Source of the DNA: Aegilops tauschii subsp. strangulata
Taxonomy: Eukaryota > Streptophyta > Magnoliopsida > Poales > Poaceae
Direction: 5' to 3'
Assembly (NCBI RefSeq): GCF_002575655.3
Contig: NC_053040.3
Location: 222,966,628 to 223,030,627 of the forward strand
Length of the DNA stretch: 64,000 nucleotides
Made by a program: the position numbers and the translations under genes. The notes beneath the pieces are model-generated. The model had not been told where the DNA came from and made no database searches. It was given only the letters and a program-made list of their open reading frames with translations. Below, piece after piece: positions 46,331 through 56,890 of the stretch; position 1 is the stretch's first letter, and every line of letters begins with the position of its first letter.

Positions 46331-46443
46331 TGGTAATTCGCTCTAAAAACTACAGTAGTAACTAGTAGTACTGGTACATGCTCGTAATTAATTAAACAAA
46401 CGTACGGGCGACACACACACACACACACTAACTACTAGTACTA

Positions 46444-46830
46444 CTACTTCTCACATGCTGGCCAGACGCCGTCATTCTCCTTCCCGGCTTTGTCGGCGAC
46501 ACCCCACCGTGCTTGGATCTCCGCCGACCTCTCCGCAGCAGCGCGTGCGTCCTCTTCTTTCTTGCGGCGACGGGCCTCTCTTTTCTTGAGTGTTTTTTGA
46601 CTTTTCCGCTCCCTCTGTGCGGCTTTGGCCGCCTCTTGCTCTACCGCCCATTCGGCCTTGGCAGCTTCAAATTCCGCCCACATAGGTGTGACGTCGCGAG
46701 CGGCGATGAACTCGGCACGGCGAGATGCCATCGCTTCCCTACCATTCTGTGTGTGGTCGTGGGCGGCGAGGAACTCGGCGCGGTGGGATGCCATCGCTTC
46801 CTTACCGGTTAGTGTGTAGTGCGGTGGCAT
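46444..46830 (-). CDS. Small basic protein with doubled GKEAMASRRAEF motif (copy 2)
   Basis: 128 residues, paralogous to the gene at 3236-3628. The order is the same: GKEAMASHRAEFLA, GREAMASRRAEFIAA, WAEFEAAKAEW, a Lys/Arg-rich helix (RERKSQKTLKKREARRRKK), an Ala/Glu-rich stretch and AGKENDGVWPAC. Both copies end near the same CTACTTCTCACATGCTG context, so the duplication includes flanks; downstream on the plus strand both have a piece of the ~503-bp array type (GAAATTTGGATTCCCCTTC at 46920). The reading frame has been kept over visible divergence, which hints at selection. Function unknown; coiled coil likely. Confidence 0.5.
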   Translation of the reverse strand: MPPHYTLTGKEAMASHRAEFLAAHDHTQNGREAMASRRAEFIAARDVTPMWAEFEAAKAEWAVEQEAAKAAQRERKSQKTLKKREARRRKKEEDARAAAERSAEIQARWGVADKAGKENDGVWPACEK

Positions 46831-47576
46831 GAACGACGCTTGGTGACAGCTCTGGGGTGGAGTGGCCGGACAATCGTAAAGTGCATTGGTTTGTCAAGAG
46901 CTCAAGGACAGAAGACGAAGGAAATTTGGATTCCCCTTCAATCCTGTTCATTTATTACCAAGTAAAATGCATTGGCGGTCATCGAACTTGTCTTGATAGC
47001 TCACTTTGATCATTATATATGAGATATGGTGATTATACGGTCACTGGCTCAGCGTATAGCTCCGTATTTGTCTGGTTGACTAGTCAAGGAGTCCCCATGC
47101 GCCTCATCAGCTCGTGTTCTTTATCTATCTATCTATCTATGCGGGCCTACCTGTCAGTGGAGAAAGAAATAAAGACCAAAATTATGCGTACGTGACATTA
47201 CTGTTTAGACGTTTGTTGGAGGCCTCCGTGAACACCGAGCATGTATTCACCTAGCTCAACACCAACGGTCATACTCGTGACTCGGCGCCTTGCTCATGTA
47301 TATCGTCCATCATAACGACAATCTATAAAACAGCCTAGCTAGAGAGGGTACTATGGTACGGAGTATGTACTATCGTGAGCAACCGATCATAGTGCCACTG
47401 CACACGAGTGTGTGTCTGATCGATTCGTCCATTATTCGTAAGTTATGCATGGTTGTGTGGTGTCTAATGGTGGTCGTCGAAAGCTAGCTGGCGACAAGAG
47501 CGGTTGCATGGACGCCTGGTTGTCAATACGTGCCGCATACGCTTCAAAGGCTCATCATCCATGAGTTCACATTTTA
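46831..47576. other. Intergenic with (TATC)n microsatellite
   Basis: A (TATC)5 run lies at 47122-47141. No gene seen. Confidence 0.5.
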
Positions 47577-48024
47577 CCACCACGCCAGCGTCTGACCGCC
47601 CTGGCCTACTGAAAGCCCTTCCATCGCTAGCGCACGCTTCCCGCCTGAAATGGTCACCGCCTCTCCAGAACGTCAATGCCGCATTCACCGGACTTAACTA
47701 CACGTGTAGTTGGTGTGTCACTGACATGTGGCCAGATGCCCGTTGGGCCCACATGTCAGTGAGCCAACGCACCTGCGGTTAAGTCACTGAAGCAGGTCCG
47801 CATTCATGCCCGACGCGACCTCTCACTGGCACTGGCATTACAGCAGCGCGACGGCCGAGAGAGCACCACCCGCACGGCATCCCGGTGCAAGCGACTGTTC
47901 CGCGTTAACGACACCACGGCTATCCTTCCATCTGCCGCCCACATTAATGACACGTGGCTGCCGACGAACCTACTCCGGCTCCAGCCGTCTATCCGTCTGC
48001 CGTGGCTCATTGCCATTCGCCCGC

Positions 48025-48031
48025 TATATTA
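48025..48031 (+). promoter_or_regulatory. TATA-like box ahead of the 48-kb gene
   Basis: TATATTA lies 91 bases before the ATG at 48116. Confidence 0.4.
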
Positions 48032-48115
48032 ACTTGAGCCCCAGCTCCCAGGCATAGACAAAGACCCACACTCATTCTCCTCCGGTCCCTTCCTTCCATC
48101 GGCACCACTCCAACC

Positions 48116-48511
48116 ATGGCCTCCTGGCGCTCCAAAGCTCTCTTGGACGTACTGTCGCAGGAGCAGACGAAGGACATCGGCGGCTCCGCTCCGGGCGGGC
48201 TCCAAAGCTCTCTTGGATGTATTGTCGCATGAGCAGATGAAGGAGATCGCCCGCTCCCCCCCCCCCAGGCCGCCCTCCGCCGCCACGACCACGAAGCCGA
48301 CGCGCGTGCGTGGGCGCAGCCGGCAGCGAGGAAGAGTAGTACACGGTAGGTCGCCGCCGCTCTGGTCCGAGGAAGGCCGCCGCTCTGGTCTTCAGAACCT
48401 TGTGCTCCGGAGGAGGAGGTTATCGAGGCGGATGAAGAGGAGGCAAAGGCAATGGCCGGCTTTCTTGGGTTCATGGCCGACCATGGTGGTCGGGCGCCGG
48501 CGATCATTTAG
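48116..48511 (+). pseudogene. Small acidic-tail protein gene disrupted by a 70-bp tandem duplication
   Basis: ATG 48116 begins MASWRSKALLDVLSQEQTKD. A block starting GCTCCAAAGCTCTCTTGGA is duplicated at 48129 and 48199 (70 bp, not a multiple of three), shifting the frame to an early TGA. A run of twelve or so C at about 48255 shifts it again. Downstream, a frame reading PEEEVIEADEEEAKAMAGFL and FMADHGGRAPAII ends in TAG at 48509-48511 and looks like the original C-terminus. Product unknown; the TATA box and GC-rich codon use indicate a former gene. Confidence 0.5.
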
Positions 48512-49426
48512 ATTAGGTTTACATTAGATTTTAGTATGGTTTGTGCGAAATATGTAATGAATTTCATCCAGTTTATAGGAAACGTTTTCAAAATGTAATG
48601 AATTTCATCCGGTTAATTTGAAATTTTCTTTGTTTGCACGAATTTCGTCCGGTTAGTTCATATAGTTGTCGAAAGGTATGCGGGCAGCATTGGATGGCAT
48701 CCATCAGTGTCCTCGGACAGATGCCGGTGTAAATTTGAGGGCCAGCGCTGGAGATGCCCTAACTATCATGCTATAATCGCTAACAGTGCTCCATTATTTC
48801 GCAGGGAACATTTATCCCTCGATCAAAATTAGATCCGTCGGGTTTCGCACTCCTCCCACGTAAGAGTGTAGACTCTTTCTTACATAAAAATGGAGCAAGT
48901 GGACAGCACTGTAGCACATCATATCACTCAAACTAGCCCGCCTAACGCGCGGGAAAGCACCGCCCTCGTCATTTTGTTCTGGATTTCTATGATCGATCGC
49001 ACGAAAATGTTACACTTTGCAAGTTCAAAGGGAAAAGGCGGCACACTTATGACTCGTACGCGTCGCACCCCCGACAGTTCGGCTCGCACGCCACTCACCA
49101 GAGGGGACACGCGTTGTCTTGCATTTTCACTGACATGTGGGACTGCAATTGAATAAACCGCCGATAGCCGAAATCTAATTGCTCGGCGGGCGTCAGCTGA
49201 GAAGAGAGAGACGGGGGAGGGAGAAGAGATCGCCCGCCCGCCGCGCATGTACTCCAAGAAATATACATGGCGATAATGTGAGGTGGGCCATGCGGGAGTC
49301 CGGACCGCTTCCAAGCCCGCTTCTGACCGCCCTGGCCCACCAGAACCCTCCCACCACCCCACCACCTCCCCGCGCGCGCTCTCCCCTTAGACGCCAGCTG
49401 CCCGCATTCATAGCAAGTAGTACCAG
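48512..49426. other. Intergenic with module relatives
   Basis: 48530-48670 has a repeated ATGAATTTCATCC-GTTTA phrase. 48905-48955 (CACATCATATCACTCAAACTAGCCCGCC) is related to 50610-50655. No gene supported. Confidence 0.45.
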
Positions 49427-49429
49427 TAA

Positions 49430-49722
49430 GGCCTCCTTTGGTTCATAGGATAGGAATAATATAGGAATAGGAAAATCATAGGAAGTGAGATGACATGCAT
49501 CTCAAATCCTATAGAGAAAGATATGTCATTTGATGCATAGGATATGATTTTTTCCACTGAGTCTAGGCTAATGTTTTTTCCCTTTGAAATGTGAAGGATT
49601 GAATCCTATCCTACATAGGAATAGGAATCTATTCCTATAAACCGAAGGGCTCCAAAGGAATTTTCTTACAAAGTTCCTATCCTTTGCAATTCCTACAATA
49701 TTCCTATGAACCAAAGGAGGCC
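49430..49722. mobile_element. Tourist-type (PIF/Harbinger) MITE, 293 bp, TSD TAA
   Basis: Terminal inverted repeats GGCCTCCTTTGGTTCATAGG and its complement are flanked by TAA at 49427-49429 and 49723-49725. Complete copy. Confidence 0.9.
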
Positions 49723-49740
49723 TAAAATTCTGGGCTATAA

Positions 49741-50011
49741 GGGCATGTACAATGGTTGATAAGATAGTCTTATCATAAGTCTTGCATGTAATTTAGAGAT
49801 GACAAAAAAACAAGTTTACAATGGATCATCTCTTAGCCTTATCTTCAATAACTAGTTATCCTAAAAACATGGTGAAACATATTGTGCTAAGAGATCATCT
49901 CTTGTCTTCTCTTAAATAAGATAAGACAAGCCTTTTCTTATGATTTCTCTTTCCTCCACCTCATCATTTATCCTATGTGGCATCCCTACAATAGAACCAT
50001 TGTACATGCCC
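49741..50011. mobile_element. Second MITE, 271 bp, TSD TAA
   Basis: Terminal repeats GGGCATGTACAATGGTT and ...ACCATTGTACATGCCC, flanked by TAA at 49738-49740 and 50012-50014. It is a different family from the preceding one and lies 18 bp from it. Confidence 0.85.
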
Positions 50012-50279
50012 TAAGCTCGCTTATGTGGAGGAGAGAGAGGCATTGACAAAGTCAAGGAGTGGGATCTGCAGAAGCCCGTCCCTACACGTGCTCCTAGGTA
50101 TAAAAAACTAATTCTATAAAAAAGAGGCATAAAAAACAATTGTGTCTAAAAAAAGAAAGGGAAAAATCATTTGAGAGGAAATACATAGAGAGAAAGTGAG
50201 AAAAATTTGTAACCTTATAGCCAACCTTATAGTCAACACTATGGTAGTATTACATGAGGAAGGAGGGAGTGGTGCACAT

Positions 50280-50600
50280 GCCAAGTTCACTGGGCTGCCG
50301 TGTTTCACACTTCGTCGTAAAAGTGGAGACAATAGCTTTCATAAAAAATAAACAATGAATACTCGTTTCTCATCCACTATATCAGAAAGAATACTTTCAT
50401 TCGCCGACATGCGGGACGTCGACCATCCTGGTCCACCTGCCATGCACAAAATTATCCTAGTCCACCCCGGTCGTAGCGCAGGCCCAACCTTTCCCATTGT
50501 AAGTTGGTCGGACGAAGGAACCATCATGACTTCGTTGAATTCCGCTTCTTCAAGAAAACTTACTGTACCCGCAGTACTGCTACCACACACGCGAAGACTG
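50280..50600. repeat. Module B copy, partner 45790-46160
   Basis: See the partner; here the spacing is shorter by small deletions. Confidence 0.8.
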
Positions 50601-50666
50601 GGCGGCACTGTACCACGTCATATCACTGAAACCCACTAGGCCAAACTAGCCCGCCTAGGATTTGTA

Positions 50667-50726
50667 CTCCCTCCGTTTCAAAGTTAGTAGTACAAAGTTG
50701 AGTCATCTATTTTGGAATGGAGGGAG
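50667..50726. mobile_element. Short Stowaway-type MITE, 60 bp, TA target
   Basis: CTCCCTCCGTTTCAAA at the left and TTTTGGAATGGAGGGAG at the right, flanked by TA. It has lost nearly all of its interior. Confidence 0.8.
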
Positions 50727-51271
50727 TACGTCTCTGTACTGCTATGATTTTGTGTTGTACGTCTCTGTACTTTTGCTACGATTTCCTACCCTATGAACCA
50801 AATGAGGCTTGCATGTATCCGTGTCGACTATTGTCTGATCGATCGCTAAGCCTACAATTTTAGGAGCTTGGGCTATTGGCCGATCGACGATGGATCAGTT
50901 TAAGCGTACCACAAGCTCATCAACCCCAACGTTTCTCTTCGGTGAGTGTTTTGCAAGTACTATAGCTCGCACAGTAGCTAGCCTACTAACACCGAGAATC
51001 ATCAAACAAGCCCTGCTGATATGATAAACAGTTCAAACTTACATATAAGCATGCCATATATTACATCAAAAGCTGGTGAGGATACATCTGTTTCCACAAC
51101 TCGGAGAGGGTTTGCATGATTCACTATCAAACAAAAGTAGCAAGTACCGCCCACACAAGACAGTGCACTAGCCCTAAGATGGTTTGATAACACGCATCGT
51201 TTTGGTAATTAAACACGATGCAAACTACCCTGAAGGATTAGCGCGACCAACTATTTCTTGTCATCAATCTC
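50727..51271. other. 3' flank of the minus-strand minisatellite gene
   Basis: A short end of the 49430-type MITE (CCTATGAACCAAATGAGGC) is at about 50790-50810. Otherwise nothing is recognised. Confidence 0.4.
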
Positions 51272-51944
51272 TCAGGCAATGAGCACAGCACGGACAGCGG
51301 CATGGGAATCGATCTCTGGGGCGATGTCCACCACGACATCAGAATCGATCTCTGGGGCGATGTTAGCGGCATCGGAATCGATCTCTGGGGCGATGTCAAC
51401 AGGACGGACCGTGACATCGAAAACAATCTCTGGGGCGTTGTCCACAGGACGAGCCGCGACATCGGAGTCATCAAGGACGTCCACCGGCACCTGCACAACC
51501 CTAACATATTAGCAAGCACATTGCAAATAATTAAAAACCACAACTACGGTAAGCCATTATTTTTTACCTTGTGCAGCTCACGGGGGATCCCATCCCTCCG
51601 GGGGCCATCTCCTCGTCCTCGATGGGGGCCATCACCTTGCCAGGGGAGTACTGCTTCTCAACGGCGACTATCTCCTCAAACTCGGCCTTGAGCCTCGCAT
51701 AGGTGGCCATTAGAGTTTCTGGGGTAGGCAGGGTGGGGCCCTTGCTGTTCTTCCAACTTTCTTTGAGGAGTTCGTCCGCCAATGTCGTCAACTCTTTGGC
51801 CAGTGATTGTTTCTTGAAGTTCTTCGTCTCCATGGGTTGGCCCGCCAACATGGCCAACTCGTTGGTCGGTGCTCGCTTCCTGGAGAGCGCTGTCTCCAGT
51901 GGGTTGTCCGCCGGCAACTCTTTGCCTAGTGCTCCAGTATCCAT
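51272..51944 (-). CDS. Hypothetical two-exon protein with coding minisatellite
   Basis: ATG 51944 to donor 51568 (AG|GTAAAA), then acceptor TATGTTAG to 51500-51272, in phase, gives a 201-residue frame ending in TGA. Exon 1 is polar and helical (MDTGALGKELPADNP, LAKELTTLADELLKESW, ARLKAEFEEIVAVEK). Exon 2 encodes four to five imperfect repeats of VDIAPEIDSDAA; the DNA unit is built on GATCTCTGGGGCGATGT with spacings near 33 and 36 bp. The exon may begin at 51951 after an acceptor (TTTGTCAG), in which case an upstream exon exists; the block at about 52090-52228 (LDEATIISLECSLKPFLPF, donor GTGGGC) is the candidate, although its phase does not fit this frame. Function unknown. Confidence 0.5.
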
Positions 51945-52089
51945 CAATGAACTGACAAACAAAAAGCAATCAAAAGGAAACCACAATCGCAATGAAAACA
52001 GGAAAAGAATAGGCTGTGAGAGTCGGTCGGTGCTTCGCAGAAAGAAGATTCTTGGAATGAAAATATTATAGCATCACTGATTCGCCCAC

Positions 52090-52228
52090 CTTTCCTTCAT
52101 CGGTACTGAAGAAAAATGGCAGAAGTGAGTAGCCTGGAGTGAGGTTTTCTTCAAGAAAGGGGAGAAAGGGCTTCAACGAGCATTCCAGTGAAATGATGGT
52201 TGCTTCATCCAGTCCAACTTCAAGGCCA
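52090..52228 (-). other. Candidate upstream exon of the minisatellite gene
   Basis: The minus strand reads GLEVGLDEATIISLECSL and on to LTPGYSLLPFFFSTDEGK before a GTGGGC donor, with no stop. It looks like true coding sequence but the family is not recognised. Confidence 0.4.
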
Positions 52229-52499
52229 CTTTACCACTACTAGTAAAGGTGTGGGTTTTGTGATATGATGCGTCATGATGGCCACACTGGGGTGACCGGT
52301 GAGTCTATAGCACCTCGCTGTGATTTGGTGGATGGCACGCGGGCCCGGATGCTTTGTGATATGCTTTGATGCTTTGATGTTTGGTAGGGTGTATGAAGGG
52401 TGCATGAGTCCACACTAGCTTAACACAAATACACTAGGAGCATGCATGAAGAGGGGTGCTGGGATGAGCACGCACGCAGAGGGAATAACTATGCTGAGA

Positions 52500-53362
52500 T
52501 GAGAATGCAACCAAACACACTATGGCGAGCGTTTGCAACTGCCACGTTCGGGTTGCGCTTGGCTCTTCGCCTCTTCGAGAAGACAAATAATGATGTTACT
52601 ACTACTTCTACAGTATCGAATCCACTACTGCATGTCCATCCACCGCGTGCGGGAGGGATAGCTTGTTGTACGCTCTATATTTGCTGCAACCTCTAACATT
52701 TACCCCACCACAAATTAAAATATATATTCATGTCTTGACCAGATGAGCGTGCAAACTACAATCACCAGGATGACAGGTAGGGCAAGAAGATTATTTTAAT
52801 AAAAAAAGCATGGAGCCGACCCCAACGATTTTAAGCTTACAGGCATGGTACACGCTATCCTAGACTACTCTACACATGAAACTGCCACACGAGCGTTCGG
52901 GTTGTGCTTGGCTCTTCGCCTCTTTGGGAAGTCGAACAATGATGGAGTACTACAGTATGATTCTGGCTATCTGACACCGATTGAACTGCTGCATGTCCAC
53001 CGCGTGCGGGAGGGAGAGCGTGTAGGGAACGAAAGCTTCTCCTAGTCCTGCCAGCCACCACGCTCATGGGCAAGGGAGAGACGCAACTTCATTGACTTAC
53101 TGCTCCTGCCATTGCGTATATGACAGGTGGGCCCAACAGGTGCGTGGCCCACCTATCATGCAGCCAAAGGCAGGTGCGGTTAAGGCGAGAGGGCGTTGTA
53201 GTAATCAAACATGTCGGTCTTGTACGAGTTGAAGCGACACATCAAAGCACTGCATTCGATATATTCCAATAATTTGCGTTTACCGATGCATTAATTACAA
53301 CGCATGCATGCATGTCGTGACTCTCCTTTTGATATTTGCATGTGTTGATTTAATGCACCTTG
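52500..53362. repeat. Duplicated segment, partner 11945-13055
   Basis: Aligned in the same orientation with the region upstream of the SINA-like pseudogene. Homology stops at about 53362, just where the SINA first exon would follow, so only the upstream part is present. Confidence 0.75.
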
Positions 53363-53855
53363 CCAAATTTTGAATATAAATTTAACTAACCAAATGTTCA
53401 TGCATGTCACAAAAAATTACATAATTGAAAACTATGTTCAAATACGAATCAAACGATATAATTTTTGTTAACATGCACTAACATTTTGTCAGTTAAATCT
53501 TTGGTCAAAATTTAGCACCAATTACAAAGGGGCCCAATAAATATTGTACTCTCACATTTTGTTACTCCCACATAGAAAATATAAATAATAATGCATGTTG
53601 GGGCAGCCCACGTTTCCGATAATTTTAGCCGTTGGCTTGTTCACAAATTTTACGAGGGGGTGGTTGTTCATTTAATGGAGGGTCTTGTACCAGACTTGAA
53701 CGATACAAAGTATGACCTGGCACACCGTAACACCACTTGGAATAAGTGGGTAGCTATCTTAAAAAACAATCAACAACTCAAAAAAAACGGCGACCTGGCA
53801 CGTACACAATTTTAAACGATTGTTTTGATGGAGTGAAAAAGGAAAACTAGCCCAC
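53363..53855. other. AT-rich intergenic DNA
   Basis: No gene supported; an open frame at 53591-53815 has random-looking composition. Confidence 0.4.
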
Positions 53856-53861
53856 TACGTA

Positions 53862-53869
53862 TATATAGG
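53862..53869 (+). promoter_or_regulatory. TATA box
   Basis: TATATAGG in a GC/AT transition, followed about 30 bases later by pyrimidine-rich sequence suited to transcription start. Confidence 0.5.
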
Positions 53870-53892
53870 CCGGACTCTCCGCGCTTGCTTGC

Positions 53893-54218
53893 TAGGGTTG
53901 CTCTATTCACACACTCTCATCCTCTCCAGACCTAAACAAGATAGCAGTGGCAACACTGTCTTTCTCCCTTCAAAAAACATTGTCTTTCTATCCTCACCGC
54001 TGGTTACAGATCCAGACGTATCCCCCTCCGCCGGTGAAGGGGAGGAGGGGCGGCGTTTAGGCCGTCGTCGACAGCCAGGGAGGAGACCCACTGCCGGCCG
54101 CACCGTTATCTCTGGCCGACCGCCGGCGCGGGAGGTCCTCCGAACCCTTCGTCGTTGCCCTAGTGTGGGCGGATCCGGCCTCCCGCCGCCCACCTATCCA
54201 CATCCCGACGACCTTCAG
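53893..54218 (+). other. Likely 5' leader exon of a plus-strand transcript
   Basis: A GC-rich block downstream of the TATA box ends CGACCTTCAG|GTATAT, a good donor. It has no convincing ATG frame. It may begin the transcript that includes the motif-rich region 54.9-56.9 kb. Confidence 0.4.
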
Positions 54219-54920
54219 GTATATCTTGCTTCGAAACCGCCCTAGCTCTACTGCCCCAGCTCACTACGTCGCTGCATGTGCATCATTTTCTACCTCCCAG
54301 CCCCTCTCGATCGGATGGTCAAACGACACATATTTTTTTCTTCTATTGTTAGAGGTAAAGCTACTTCATGGAGTCGAATCTTGTACTTGGTTCAAATAAG
54401 GAATAGAGTGGGGGTGGGGGAATTTAGTATGTACATCGTACTTGGTACAAACAGGAAGGATAGGGGGTGAAAGTAGTACAGACTGGTCATCCAACTGGTC
54501 TCTTGGTCAAAAAGGGAAATATAGGGGAAACACTGTACACAGTGGTATGACCAGGACTAGATTTGCTATCCACACATAAGATGGCTGCATGCATCATTAT
54601 GATGCAGAGGCCCGGGGCACGCCTCCATTTCCAAAAAAACATAGGAGTAGGTGGCTAGAGTGAACAAAAATGGGACCAACCCAGATATGTTTCTTGGATG
54701 TTTGTTTCTCGGGGTAACAAACTCTGAATCACCACTTTATGCCCCGGTTTAGGTACATGGTGTTGGACTGCTGGTGCGCCCACTGTCCCATGTCCTTATA
54801 CCAAATATTTAGCTGTTCTTAATCTAATGCCCCTGGTAAAATGAAACCATGCCACTGTTATAAGCCATGACAAGTTTAGCCAAATGTTTTTGCCTGTAAT
54901 TGTTTGAGACTCTGACTATT
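54219..54920. other. Intron-like sequence
   Basis: AT-rich, nothing recognised; ACTTGGTTCAAATAAGGA / ACTTGGTACAAACAGGA is doubled near 54385 and 54439. Confidence 0.35.
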
Positions 54921-54929
54921 TCCTCTGTA

Positions 54930-56890
54930 GCTATTTGTGCAAGCAGGCATATCCATTTCACGTGGTTGCTGTTGTGACCTTTTGGTGCACTGCACAAAAC
55001 ACTTCTTAAAAGAAGTGACTTTTGTGCTGTTTAACTGGAATGTCAGAATGGAACGGTTGGTTCATTTCGGTGGAACTGCACAAAGGGAGATCTGTGTTCC
55101 AATCCTCATCATCCATATTGGCACCATAACCTTCCTTTAGGTAAGAATGATATTTAATGCATGTGTTCATCTCTATTTTGCGACTGCCATGAGAAAGTAA
55201 TGCTATTGTTTACTAGTACACTTGTACTCCCTCATTGACAAAACAAATTCTGAAATAGAAGGCCAATCATGTACTTGGTTTCACCAATTGGTGAGGAGAA
55301 AGAGAAACAGAGCATGAAGAGGAAGAAGAAGAAGAATAAATAGTGCCAAGGCAATATTGCTGAAGCTGAGGCCACAGTCGAGGCCATTCAAGGGCTCCGG
55401 CAACGTCTACCTTACATGTGAGACGATCCTCCAGGGAGCCTTTCCACTTCTACGTATTGTCCATGATGAATTTGATGCTACTGTTAGAGTAATATGCTAA
55501 TGTCTTTCTATCCTTTCTCACTAAGCTAATGAAGGTTTCACCTTGTTCCTACTTGTGCAAACAGGTATCATGTTGTGCCAATCATACATTTTAGCGGAAC
55601 AACACAAGACAATACAATGAACTGTATCCCAGCCAGTGCTTTAACTCTGCTGGAAGTTCTTGATAATCTTTCGATATAATCTTAGCACTAGTAAACAAGA
55701 GTGATTTCAACCATATATTTGAAGTGCACAAAAATATATACTATTGAGTGATTCTAGTGCGTGCTTTATCATCTCTTCTGGGACTACATGAATAAGCTTT
55801 TTGCTCAGGTTCGTACCGACCTAAGGCCTTCATCCATATTAGTTTGTTGTCACCTCTATTTGTATCGTGCTACTGTCATGAGAAACTCCTTTATCTTTGC
55901 ACGTTAAAGTTTTGCAACCTATGATACATGGCAATGCTTTGAGTGTTGAGCTAATTGGCACTGATTAAATAAACTAATACCTCTCTTTAAGCAAGACTAC
56001 TATGTTGCTAACTTTACCCATTAAGATAATGAGGGTGCTTCTATTTGTTAGTGTATGTTTCATCAACTAGTCCCACTATTACAGTAATCTCACTCTCTCA
56101 ATATATGTGCCAACAGGGATGCTCGATTTTGGTGGAACTGCACAAAAACTTTGGGTGCTTCATTGCCTCGACAGCTTCCTTCCTTTCCTGTCAGTCGCTA
56201 ATCTCGGCTTGCTTCTTTCCTTTGCTGTGAGTCGCTTGGCTTATCTCGGCTTCCAGTCAAAGGAAATAGTAATTGATATGCTACCTCACATAGGTTGGTA
56301 TTGGTCTTTATCCTGATTATTGTGCTTGTCATATGTATTGGTAATTTGGTATTGTGCTACTGTTTGGTGATTTCATAAAGGAATAACTTGGAGCCTGAAC
56401 TCGCAGGCAAATCAATACATTGGGTGATTTCAGTAGAACTGCACAAAAAGATCAGATGGACAGGTACTTATGCTGCTGCTATGTACTCCAAAGTTCACTC
56501 AGACAAGCATCGATGTTGACAAGAAGAAGTGCCTATATTCATTCGAGTATCAACCGGCGTCAACCAGTTGTCAAACTCCAAGTATTAGGAGAGTGAACGC
56601 CAAAAATATTGCTTGGCGGATAGCCCAGAAAAACGCAGTCCAGTCTTTGGTCCCAACTTGTGCCTTTTGGTTATTGGCACATATGGTAGTGAACTGTATG
56701 GCATGGAGTCTAAAGATTCCAAACAAGTTGGTTGACGCGTATATTCATCTGGCACTTAATCAGTCTGCACGCCGGGGATGCTCCATTTCAGTTGAACTGC
56801 ACAAAAAATTTGGGTGGTTCATTTTCTCAACCGCCTCCTTTCTTGTCTGCAATGTAGAATTTTGGCGAGCTACAGGACCAAGATGAGCCA
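54930..56890 (+). pseudogene. Motif-rich segment related to the 10.8-11.2 kb gene flank
   Basis: 54965-55060 aligns with the reverse complement of 11200-11100 (TTGTGACCTTTTGGTG, TGCACAAAACACTT). Copies of GGTGGAACTGCACAAA lie at about 54984 (variant), 55068, 55590 (variant), 56130, 56430 and 56787. The pieces 56116-56190 and 56775-56850 are an ~80-bp duplication (GGATGCTC-ATTT followed by the motif and TTTGGGTG-TTCATT). Short coding-like bits occur (ATVEAIQGLRQRLP near 55375; IAWRIAQKNAVQSLVP near 56610) but no full gene model holds. Probably a decayed relative of the small gene at 11.2 kb. Confidence 0.45.

Noticed and set aside
51238..51543. 101-codon alternative frame with SPQRSIPMP repeats
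   Set aside because: A shadow of the minisatellite; the other frame joins the upstream exon through a proper splice site.
53591..53815. 74-codon open frame
   Set aside because: AT-rich, no TATA or splice support, no recognisable motif.
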